From Gillisella vitis (GTDB lineage: Bacteria; Pseudomonadota; Alphaproteobacteria; Rhizobiales; Rhizobiaceae): a stretch of 64,000 bases of DNA. The translations under genes and the position numbers were made by a program. Position 1 is the first letter of the stretch. The number at the start of each line of letters is the position of its first letter. This document shows positions 17,775 to 25,825 of this stretch, piece after piece. The notes beneath the pieces are model-generated. The model had not been told where the DNA came from and did no database searches. It saw only the letters and a program-made list of their open reading frames with translations. Location of the stretch: the NCBI RefSeq assembly GCF_014204625.1, contig NZ_JACHLU010000009.1, positions 62,001 to 126,000 on the forward strand. The letters run 5' to 3'.

Positions 17775-18635
17775 ATGATCTCTGCCCGCGACATGACTGC
17801 CGCCGAACTCTCCGCCCTTCTGGCATTTCATGCCGACGCTGGCGTTGAGTGGCTTGTTGAAGATCAGCCGGTGGATTGGGTCGCCCGATTTGCTCTTGAA
17901 CGGACTGCGCGAACAAAACAGGCGCAAGCCCCCTCTCCCGTAACGGCCAGCAACGCGCCAGCAAGCCAGCAGGCTGCGGCGCGTGACAAACCAGCACCAA
18001 GACCAGCACCGTCAATATCGGCGGTCATTCCCGACGAAACAGCAATCAGCGATGCCCGTCTGGCAGCCGCAGGTGCAAATTCTCTCACTGAGTTAAAGGC
18101 CGTGCTGGAGGCTTTTTCCAGTTGCAATCTCAAAACCAGCGCCCGCTCCACCATCTTCGCCGAAGGCTCAACCGACAGCGGGGTTATGGTAATTGGGCCC
18201 AATCCATCGGCTGATGATGACCGAGAGGGTCTGGCATTTTCCGGGCGCGCTGGTGGCTTGCTGGATCGAATGCTGAGTGCCATTGAGCTTTCGCGTGATG
18301 CGCTGCTATTGACCACTGCCATGCCGTGGCGCGCACCAGGCGACCGTATGCCAACCAAAACAGAAGCCGAAATATGCCGCCCCTTCATTGAACGGCAGAT
18401 CGCGCTGGCAAAGCCGCGTGCCATTTTATTGCTTGGAAATTTCACCGCCCGGTTTTTCTTTGGCGGAAATGGCACAATTCACGCGCTCAGGGGCGATTGG
18501 CGCGATGTTGCCGCTGGCGACCATAGCACACGGGCACTGGCAACTTTTCATCCTCAGGAGTTGCTGTTGGCACCAGCAACCAAAGCCCTCGCCTGGCGTG
18601 ATCTTCTGGCGTTCAAAGCTGCTCTCAATGCATGA
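17775..18635 (+). CDS. Divergent uracil-DNA glycosylase superfamily protein
   Basis: 286 aa. An Ala/Pro-rich N-terminal extension (about 45-80) precedes a UDG-fold domain like that of family-4 enzymes: NSLTELKAVLEAF, FAEGSTDSGVMVIG, AFSGRAGGLLDRML, TTAMPWRAPGDRMPT, ILLLGN and the late FHPQELLLAP motif. Two points are odd. The usual GEAPG catalytic loop reads GPNPSADDD, losing the Glu, and only two cysteines (CNLKTS, ICRPF) remain of the four that bind [4Fe-4S]. The activity is therefore uncertain. It follows the YegD-like gene closely on the same strand. Confidence 0.75.
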   Translation: MISARDMTAAELSALLAFHADAGVEWLVEDQPVDWVARFALERTARTKQAQAPSPVTASNAPASQQAAARDKPAPRPAPSISAVIPDETAISDARLAAAGANSLTELKAVLEAFSSCNLKTSARSTIFAEGSTDSGVMVIGPNPSADDDREGLAFSGRAGGLLDRMLSAIELSRDALLLTTAMPWRAPGDRMPTKTEAEICRPFIERQIALAKPRAILLLGNFTARFFFGGNGTIHALRGDWRDVAAGDHSTRALATFHPQELLLAPATKALAWRDLLAFKAALNA

Positions 18636-18971
18636 CATTCATGCCTGAAGCCTGCCCTGAAGCCTGCATTGCAAAAAACGCAGGGCAGCAATTGTTTTAG
18701 ATCGATTGAAATTAAAATGCTGCAATGCAATATAATCCTCAGTCTTGGGAGGAGCGGCAGCAGGAACCATGACCATGACACGCCATAAACGCACCATCCA
18801 TAGCCATTTTGAGACCCTGCGCTTTGCAATTCGCACCGCTCAGGGCAATCATAGCTATTTCCGCACAGGCTATGGCGCATTGGAACAATTGGCTATGCGG
18901 CCATGGCAAAGTCTGGATAGACAGAGCAGATCATGATCATGTCTTGGAAAGACCGCCCCCTTTGCATCATG
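18636..18971. other. Intergenic region with one doubtful small ORF
   Basis: A 336-bp gap between convergent genes. A weak hairpin (tgccctg / cagggca) follows the glycosylase gene. A 55-codon plus-strand ORF runs from ATG 18769 to 18936 (begins MTMTRHKRTIHSHF, basic). GGAGGAG lies about 20 bp upstream, too far for a normal site. I do not recognise the product and would not call it without homology. Confidence 0.3.
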
Positions 18972-19847
18972 TCAAACGCACGCCGCTCTCATGTTGGTTG
19001 ACGAGATCGCGCTCTCAAAAGCGGCATCCAGAAAAGCAGACTTTATCGCAAGCCAGCCGCAATATTCCTGAAAAAAATCAGCCGATAACAAGGTTCTGCT
19101 TCCACGCTGGATTCCACTGCGCGCAATACAGCCATGCTCCTCAGCTTTTTTGAGGGTTCTTTGCAGGTGTGTGCGAGACATCAGGAAACGCTGCGCCAAA
19201 GCCGGGAGATTGAGCACGCCCAGATCATAAAAACCGTCTTTCAAAGATGAGCGAACAGCAAGCTCCAGAAAATGATCCATCACCAGCGCCCCGCATTCTG
19301 TCCACAGAAGAAGACCAATACGCTGTGACGGTTCCCGCCATGCGTCCTCCTCAATACAGCGACGGGCAAACTCCGGCTGCACTCTCAGCAACAGATCGGG
19401 CTGCAAATGGAAGCGCTCTGCACGATTGCCACCATCCACATGATCGAGAACGGCAAGATTGACTTCAAACCACATGTGCATGGCCTTGAGGCTCTGCTCA
19501 CAAATATCATATCGCAGCGGACGCTGCCCACTGTTCAAAGCAATCCGAATGAAACGGTAGGAGCGCAAATTTTCCACATAATGATGCGCAGTATTTCGGC
19601 TGGCAATACCGGCACTGACAACCCAGTCACTCAGGCTGCTGGCCGTCATTCCGGGTCCTGTACCGCTGAGAGCATGGTCGGCATAGAGCGCAAAGCAGGC
19701 TTGCGTCAAAAGCCAACGCTGATGACACACGAGCGCCCGTGACAGTCGAGGACTTTCATCAAACTTCACGGACAATTGACGGGCCATCACAGCCAGCGCC
19801 TCTGCGAACCTCGGTGACGACGCAAGATAATCCTTTGTGAGAGACAT
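18972..19847 (-). CDS. Unrecognised putative regulator with two helix-turn-helix-like segments
   Basis: 291 aa, soluble. I do not recognise the family. Two regions look like winged-helix units: an N-terminal one around SSLSDWVVSAGIASRNTAHH (about 70-89), and a C-terminal one around LPALAQRFLMSRTHLQRTL (about 226-244) followed by EEHGCIARSG. Both resemble helix-turn-helix patterns with the recognition helix in the second half. The gene is divergent from the MFS gene across a 509-bp A/T-rich gap, a common arrangement for a regulator and its transporter target. The transcription-factor function is an inference. Confidence 0.5.
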   Translation of the reverse strand: MSLTKDYLASSPRFAEALAVMARQLSVKFDESPRLSRALVCHQRWLLTQACFALYADHALSGTGPGMTASSLSDWVVSAGIASRNTAHHYVENLRSYRFIRIALNSGQRPLRYDICEQSLKAMHMWFEVNLAVLDHVDGGNRAERFHLQPDLLLRVQPEFARRCIEEDAWREPSQRIGLLLWTECGALVMDHFLELAVRSSLKDGFYDLGVLNLPALAQRFLMSRTHLQRTLKKAEEHGCIARSGIQRGSRTLLSADFFQEYCGWLAIKSAFLDAAFESAISSTNMRAACV

Positions 19848-20356
19848 TCAGTATCCGAATTTATGACCGACTTAAATGAAAAAAACAGGAAAATTGTTCA
19901 TATAAAATAACATTTTATCACACTGACAAAATTCAACCCAATACAACCTACCCCGCCCTTGAATAAATTTTAATACAATTATCTCAAGTTATTAATTTTA
20001 CCAAAAATATGAAAACATCGTAAAACCGACCTGAATAGCTTTATTTTATTTAATACTCAAAAACTGAAAATAAAATATCAGATCAGAATTTTTATATCAA
20101 CGGTGCACACCATTGATAAGCGGCCTATTGCATAATTCTTTAAACCGGAATCGGTTTAAAGAGAAAATTATGCAGCAGATGACATGGGATTCGATAGACC
20201 ATATCGCATGAACTTTTGCGATAAACCGCAAGAGCAGAAAAATGTCGCAGTCGACACAGTTCGGGTCTTTCGATAGTGCCATGTCATGAACAGAACATTC
20301 TGATGTGGCACTTGCGGCTCAGATCGTTTTGCGGCTTCTTAAACTGGACAACAGAC
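19848..20356. other. A/T-rich divergent promoter region
   Basis: A 509-bp gap. Bases 19860-20110 are strongly A/T-rich, unlike the surrounding DNA, with many poly-A/T tracts. The right half contains the palindromic repeat at 20129-20174. I find no credible coding sequence. It probably holds both promoters and may be bent or bound by H-NS/MucR-like proteins. Confidence 0.45.
20129..20174. repeat. TGCATAATT palindromic repeat, best-preserved copy
   Basis: A near-perfect palindrome: tgcataatt, then ttaaaccg-gaat-cggtttaa, then aattatgca. It is related to 2470-2520, 57941-57986 and a half copy near 40041. It lies 183 bp before the MFS start. Confidence 0.8.
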
Positions 20357-21598
20357 ATGTTTGGCAACCTCGCCTCCGTAGCAACCCTGATGCTGTCGAC
20401 CCTGCTGATGATGGCGGGCTATGGATTGATGAATTATATGCTGCCAATCCGCGGTCTCGCTGAAGGCTGGTCGACATTTACCATTTCGATCATCGCCACG
20501 GGCTATACCTTTGGCTTTACCAGTTCCTGCGTCGTCACGCCAACTCTGGTGCAAAGGGTCGGACATGTGCGGGTGTTCTCAGCCCTCATCACCTTGCTGA
20601 CTGTTTCGGTTCTGCTGTGTGCGCTGGTGGTGGATTGGCGCGCCTGGACCTTGTTTCGTGCGATTGCCGGCTTTGCCATCGCAGGATGTTATCTGATTAT
20701 CGAAAGCTGGCTGAATGAGCGCAGCAACAATGACAATCGCGGCGCGTTTTTCTCCGTCTACATGATCACCACTCTGGCTGGCTCTATTGGCGGGCAATTT
20801 ATTGTGCCTCTGGGAGACCCCCAAACCGTCACACTGTTTATTGTCTGCGCCCTTATCTTCTCCGCGGCTCTGTTTCCAACCGCGCTTTCAACCGCCCAGT
20901 CGCCTGCCCCACTCAACCAGGCCCGCTTTGATCTCAAGAAACTGTATCGTCGCTCACCGGTTGCCTTCATCGGCTCTCTGCTGTCGGGAGCCTTGTCCGG
21001 GACGTGGAGCAGTCTGGGAGCGGTTTACAGTCAACGGGTTGGCCTGACCACGACAGAGGGCGCAACATTGCTGGCCTGTGTACTTGCGGGCGGTGCGCTG
21101 GCGCAATTGCCGATTGGCCGCCTGTCTGATCGAATGGATCGTCGCAAAGTGATGGTCGCTGCTGGCCTGTTTGGCACCCTTTGCTGCATCATCATGATTA
21201 TCCTTGGCGGAATTTCACCGCTTGCACTTTATATCTGTAGTTTTTTTGTCGGCACCGTGCTGTATCCGGTCTACTCGCTCAATGTGGCCCATGCCAACGA
21301 CCTTGCAGAACCGGATGAATATGTGACAATTTCCAGCGCCATCATGATTCTCTATGGCTTGGGAACCGTGACGGGCCCGTTGTTGACAGGCGCATTGATG
21401 GAACAGATCGGACCAACAGGGTTACTGTGGAGTCTGGCAATCAGCTTTCTGATGTACGCAGGCTACGCTGGCTGGCGCATGACGCAGCGAATAGCGCCCG
21501 ATGATGATCCGCACAAAACGGAATTTCAGTCTTTACCGCTTCCTCTTCGGGGAACGGACGTTGCATCCAGCGTCAGAACAGACACGCCATCGGCTTGA
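20357..21598 (+). CDS. MFS transporter, YcaD-like
   Basis: 413 aa with 12 hydrophobic segments. The conserved loop 8-9 motif reads IGRLSDRMDRRKVM (about 255-268), and the N-terminal half contains RAIAGFAIAGCYLIIESWLN, typical of the YcaD/YfkF-like MFS group. ATG 20357 has GGA eight bases upstream. The frame is open to 20276, but the extra residues are hydrophilic and lack a start signal. It may be controlled by the divergent putative regulator at 18972-19847. The substrate is unknown. Confidence 0.85.
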   Translation: MFGNLASVATLMLSTLLMMAGYGLMNYMLPIRGLAEGWSTFTISIIATGYTFGFTSSCVVTPTLVQRVGHVRVFSALITLLTVSVLLCALVVDWRAWTLFRAIAGFAIAGCYLIIESWLNERSNNDNRGAFFSVYMITTLAGSIGGQFIVPLGDPQTVTLFIVCALIFSAALFPTALSTAQSPAPLNQARFDLKKLYRRSPVAFIGSLLSGALSGTWSSLGAVYSQRVGLTTTEGATLLACVLAGGALAQLPIGRLSDRMDRRKVMVAAGLFGTLCCIIMIILGGISPLALYICSFFVGTVLYPVYSLNVAHANDLAEPDEYVTISSAIMILYGLGTVTGPLLTGALMEQIGPTGLLWSLAISFLMYAGYAGWRMTQRIAPDDDPHKTEFQSLPLPLRGTDVASSVRTDTPSA

Positions 21599-21609
21599 AA
21601 ACAAACGCA

Positions 21610-22551
21610 TCAGCCAACGGGTGCGGACGCTTTTCGAGCTGCCTTACGCTCAAGACCCAATTGATGTTCACGAAAAATAATGAAAATGCCTGCTCCGGCA
21701 ACAATAACCGTGCCAATCAAGGTATGGATACTCGGCAGATCGCCAAACAGCGCATATCCAATCGCAGAGCCGAATAGAATTGAGCTATACTCAAACGGCG
21801 CAATGGTTGAAATATCAGCGTGACGATAGCTTTCCGTCAGCAAAATCTGTGCAATCCCACCACACACGCCCGCCAGAGCCAAAAGAGCAAGCTGGCCTGA
21901 AGAAAGCGAAATCCAGCCAAACGGAATGGATAGAAGGGACATCAACGTCGCAATGATGGAAAAATAGAGAACAATCGTCGCTGTTTTTTCCTCCTGCACC
22001 AGTTGCCGAACCTGCAACATGGCCGCAGCCCCCAGAGTGGCAGAGGCCAGCACGGCCAGCGCTCCCATACCAGCCGTTGAGGCCAGCCCGCCATCGCGCA
22101 GCAGTGTCAGTTTTGGCCATGAAATAATCACCACACCCAAAAGCCCGATAGCCACAGCCGACCAACGATACAGACGCACAGTTTCGCGCAAAAACACCGC
22201 CGCAAACACAACCGCGATCAACGGCATGGCGTAGCCGATTGCAATAGCATCGGGCATGGGCAGATGCACAAGCCCGTAAAACCCGCAGGCCATGGCACAA
22301 ATGCCAATCAGGCCGCGCTTCACATGCCCGAAAATATTGGACGTGCTGAAACCAGTTCGAAGCTGACCGATCAAAGATAAATAAGCGAAAATCGGAATAA
22401 GCGCAAAGGCAGAGCGATAAAAGGTAATTTGCCCCGCAGGAATATCATCTCCGGCCAGCTTGATCGAGGTTTGCATTCCGACAAACACAGTCACCGACGC
22501 TATCTTGAACACAATACCCCTAAGCGGGTTTACAGGTGTTTCGCTATCCAT
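21610..22551 (-). CDS. EamA/DMT-family transporter
   Basis: 313 aa inner-membrane protein with ten hydrophobic segments in two EamA repeats (about 10-140 and 155-290). The first repeat has the TFYRSAFALIP segment and the second APFEYSSILFG, both typical of the drug/metabolite transporter superfamily. Such rhizobial proteins usually export small metabolites. I chose ATG 22551; a TTG two codons upstream is also in frame. It is convergent with the MFS gene, 11 bp between stop codons. Confidence 0.85.
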   Translation of the reverse strand: MDSETPVNPLRGIVFKIASVTVFVGMQTSIKLAGDDIPAGQITFYRSAFALIPIFAYLSLIGQLRTGFSTSNIFGHVKRGLIGICAMACGFYGLVHLPMPDAIAIGYAMPLIAVVFAAVFLRETVRLYRWSAVAIGLLGVVIISWPKLTLLRDGGLASTAGMGALAVLASATLGAAAMLQVRQLVQEEKTATIVLYFSIIATLMSLLSIPFGWISLSSGQLALLALAGVCGGIAQILLTESYRHADISTIAPFEYSSILFGSAIGYALFGDLPSIHTLIGTVIVAGAGIFIIFREHQLGLERKAARKASAPVG

Positions 22552-22929
22552 GCACAAACTCGTAATGATCGAAAACCGTGCGCAAGATGAACAGCAAACG
22601 GCTCGCCTGAGGGGATCATATCCTTTCCCTTATCCGCTCGCATGATGCAACCCATAAGCCGGGAATAGATCGATCCTGCCCATCAAAGCAACGGCCAGCC
22701 CGACGATAAATCAAATTTAACCCCACAAAATAAAGGGGTTTTATCAGGAGAAATCGTCAAGATCTCAACCAATGCGACATGTGGCATTTTTTTGAAAAAA
22801 ATGTCATCAAAGGTTGTGATTTTAGCAATCGTTCAGAAATTGCTGCCATAATCCATTGACTTACGCTGGCGCAATTCGTCAAAATGCTCGCGTTTATCGA
22901 ATTTGCAATAGGACGATCGGGATTTATTA
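22552..22929. other. Divergent promoter region between DMT transporter and pepN
   Basis: A 378-bp gap without a gene. It contains a terminator-like hairpin aacccc / ggggtt followed by tttat (22719-22744), which could end a transcript coming from the left. An imperfect repeat of poly-T/poly-A (about 22780-22805) follows. TTGACT at 22857 is a possible -35 element for pepN, but no convincing -10 follows. Confidence 0.35.
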
Positions 22930-25578
22930 ATGCGCACAGAAACAGGCCAGGTCATCAGCTTGGCGGATTATCGCCCCACCGATTTTATTCTCGAGCGCGT
23001 GGATCTCACGTTTGAGCTTGATCCAACCGAGACAAGAGTTGAAACCCGCCTGATCTTTCATCGCCGCGAAGGTGCAAGCGTTGATGCCCCATTGGTGCTG
23101 GATGGTGATGAACTGGTTCTCTCAAGCCTGCTGTTCGACCAGATCGAGGTGGAGGCTGAACGCTATACGGCGACCCCTGATACATTGACGATCCGCGATC
23201 TTCCAGCGTCAGTGCCATTCGAAATTACCATCGTAACCCTGATCAACCCGGAGGCAAATACACAACTGATGGGGCTTTACCGCTCCAACGGTATCTATTG
23301 CACCCAATGCGAAGCCGAAGGTTTTCGCCGCATCACCTATTTCCCGGACAGGCCGGATGTGCTGGCCGTCTACACCGTCAATATCATTGCCGATAAAGCC
23401 GCCAATCCGCTGCTGCTGTCGAATGGCAATTATCTGGGTGGAGCGGGCTATGGCGAGGGCAAGCATTTTGCTGCCTGGTTCGATCCACACCCCAAACCAA
23501 GCTATCTTTTTGCTTTGGTGGCCGGCGATCTCGGCGTGGTTGAAGATACATTCACCACGGCGTCTGGCCGTGATGTTGTACTGAAGATCTACGTGGAGCA
23601 CGGCAAGGAACCCCGTGCGATCTATGCCATGGATTCCTTGAAACGCTCGATGAAATGGGATGAAGAGGTCTTCGGGCGAGAATATGATCTTGATATTTTC
23701 ATGATCGTCGCCGTGTCTGATTTCAACATGGGGGCCATGGAAAACAAGGGCCTCAATGTCTTCAATGACAAATATGTGCTGGCCGATCCGGAAACGGCCA
23801 CCGATGCCGATTACGCCAATATCGAAGCCATTATTGCCCATGAATATTTCCATAACTGGACTGGCAATCGCATCACCTGCCGCGACTGGTTCCAGCTTTG
23901 CCTGAAAGAAGGTCTGACCGTCTACCGCGACCATGAATTTTCGGCCGATCAACGCTCACGGGCTGTCAAGCGTATTGCCGAAGTGCGTCACTTGCGCGCT
24001 GAGCAGTTTGTTGAGGATTCCGGCCCTCTGGCGCATCCGGTTCGCCCCACGCAATACAAGGAAATCAATAACTTCTATACAACAACGGTCTATGAAAAAG
24101 GCTCGGAAGTCACGAGGATGATTGCCACCCTTCTTGGCAAGGATCTGTTCAAGAAGGGTATGGATCTCTATTTTGAGCGCCACGATGGCGATGCCGCCAC
24201 CGTGGAGGATTTTGTCCAGTGCTTCGCCGATGCCTCAGGCCGCGATCTGACGCAGTTCTCACTCTGGTATCACCAGGCAGGCACACCACACATCACCGTG
24301 TCCTGCGCTTATGATAAGGCCGCCAGAACATTCACCGTCAATCTTGAGCAAATGGTGAAAGCAACGCCGGGCCAGTCGAGCAAAGCGCCCATGCATATTC
24401 CACTCTGCTACGCGCTTTTTGCGAATAATGGTGCCGCAATCGTGCCAGCATCCGTCAGCGGCGGAGATGTTACAGGTGACGTCTTGCATCTGACGGCACC
24501 TCAGCAGAGCTTCGTGTTCCACGGCATTGCTGAGCGCCCTGTTCTTTCGCTCAATCGCAGCTTTTCAGCCCCCGTTGCCTTGCATTTCAGCCAGTTGAGC
24601 GATGACCTGGCCCTGATCGCTCGCCATGAGACAGACCTGTTCAGTCGCTGGCAGGCGTTGACCGACCTCGCTTTGCCAGTGTTGTGCGAGGGAGCAAGAC
24701 AGGTTCGCGCCGGGCAGCCCGTGATCTTCAACGATGCACTGAAACACAGTCTTCTGGCCATTGCCGCAGATGATACGCTTGAACCGGCGTTTCGCGCACA
24801 GGCACTGGCACTGCCAAGCGAAGCCGATATTGCCCGCGAGCTTGGTGTGGACATCGATCCTCAGGCGATCCATGCAGCCCGTCAAGCGATCATCAAGGAC
24901 ATTGCTACAGCCGGTCTTGATATTTTTACAGGCCTGCTTGATCAAATGACAACAGATGCGCCTTACAGCCCGGATGCCAAAGCCGCAGGACAACGCGCGT
25001 TGAAAAATGCGGCCTTAGGCTATGTGGTTCAGGCCGAAAACCAGCCTGCCAAGGCTGCTGAAGCCTATGCCAAGGCCGATAACATGACCGATCTGTCCCA
25101 TGCCCTGACTGTCCTTGCCCACTATTTTTCCGGCACGGAAGAAGCGCAGGCGGCGCTTGCCAATTTTGAAACCCGCTTTGCTGACAATCCCTTGGTGCTG
25201 GACAAATGGTTTACCATTCAGGCCACAATTCCCGGCGATGATGGGCTGACACGCATTCAGGCCCTGATGCAAAATCAGAAATTCAATGCCGCCAATCCCA
25301 ACCGGGTACGCGCCCTGATCGGGAGTTTTGCGTTTGCCAACCCCACAGGCTTTCATCGTGCCGATGGCGCGGCCTATACTATGGTGACCGCAGAAATTCT
25401 GGCGATTGACAAGCGCAATCCTCAGCTTGCAGCCAGACTGCTGACGTCGATGCGAAGCTGGAAATTGCTGGAGCCCATCCGGGCAGAAAAAGCCCACGCC
25501 GCCTTGGCAACCATTGGCAATGCAAACGGCCTGTCCAACGATGTGAGAGACATTGTCGACCGCATCCTGACGGCCTGA
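22930..25578 (+). CDS. pepN: Aminopeptidase N
   Basis: 882 aa, the usual length of the proteobacterial M1 aminopeptidase. It removes N-terminal residues from peptides in the cytoplasm, with one zinc ion. The exopeptidase motif GAMENKGLNVFND is at about 268-280, and the zinc site HEYFHNW starts near residue 306, with the distal Glu in LKEGLTVYRDHEF about 20 residues on. The C-terminal half is the long helical PepN domain. It is single, followed by a clear terminator. Confidence 0.97.
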   Translation: MRTETGQVISLADYRPTDFILERVDLTFELDPTETRVETRLIFHRREGASVDAPLVLDGDELVLSSLLFDQIEVEAERYTATPDTLTIRDLPASVPFEITIVTLINPEANTQLMGLYRSNGIYCTQCEAEGFRRITYFPDRPDVLAVYTVNIIADKAANPLLLSNGNYLGGAGYGEGKHFAAWFDPHPKPSYLFALVAGDLGVVEDTFTTASGRDVVLKIYVEHGKEPRAIYAMDSLKRSMKWDEEVFGREYDLDIFMIVAVSDFNMGAMENKGLNVFNDKYVLADPETATDADYANIEAIIAHEYFHNWTGNRITCRDWFQLCLKEGLTVYRDHEFSADQRSRAVKRIAEVRHLRAEQFVEDSGPLAHPVRPTQYKEINNFYTTTVYEKGSEVTRMIATLLGKDLFKKGMDLYFERHDGDAATVEDFVQCFADASGRDLTQFSLWYHQAGTPHITVSCAYDKAARTFTVNLEQMVKATPGQSSKAPMHIPLCYALFANNGAAIVPASVSGGDVTGDVLHLTAPQQSFVFHGIAERPVLSLNRSFSAPVALHFSQLSDDLALIARHETDLFSRWQALTDLALPVLCEGARQVRAGQPVIFNDALKHSLLAIAADDTLEPAFRAQALALPSEADIARELGVDIDPQAIHAARQAIIKDIATAGLDIFTGLLDQMTTDAPYSPDAKAAGQRALKNAALGYVVQAENQPAKAAEAYAKADNMTDLSHALTVLAHYFSGTEEAQAALANFETRFADNPLVLDKWFTIQATIPGDDGLTRIQALMQNQKFNAANPNRVRALIGSFAFANPTGFHRADGAAYTMVTAEILAIDKRNPQLAARLLTSMRSWKLLEPIRAEKAHAALATIGNANGLSNDVRDIVDRILTA

Positions 25579-25593
25579 ACCGACATTATTCTG

Positions 25594-25624
25594 AAAGACG
25601 GCGGGATTCGTCTTGCCGTCTTTT
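25594..25624 (+). terminator. Rho-independent-type terminator behind pepN
   Basis: Stem aaagacggc / gccgtcttt with a 12-nt loop, continuing into a T run, 16 bp past the stop codon. Confidence 0.75.
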
Positions 25625-25825
25625 GTTGGCGTAAACATTGCGAATCACTTTACCGAGCTGAAAAAACAAGCTGTCAAATCCGAACTGCATTTCAAAAACG
25701 TGATTCTTCACAATGGGTTAACAAATGCTTAATTTTCGACTGGACACGAAGAATCGCAAATGATTCATTAGGTTAGATTCGGGCGAGCGGCGCGTTGAAT
25801 CACACGATGGATCAAGGCGGGGATT

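Noticed and set aside
18639..18836. 65-codon minus-strand frame behind the glycosylase gene
   Set aside because: No start signal, no recognisable features, and it overlaps the weak plus-strand ORF.
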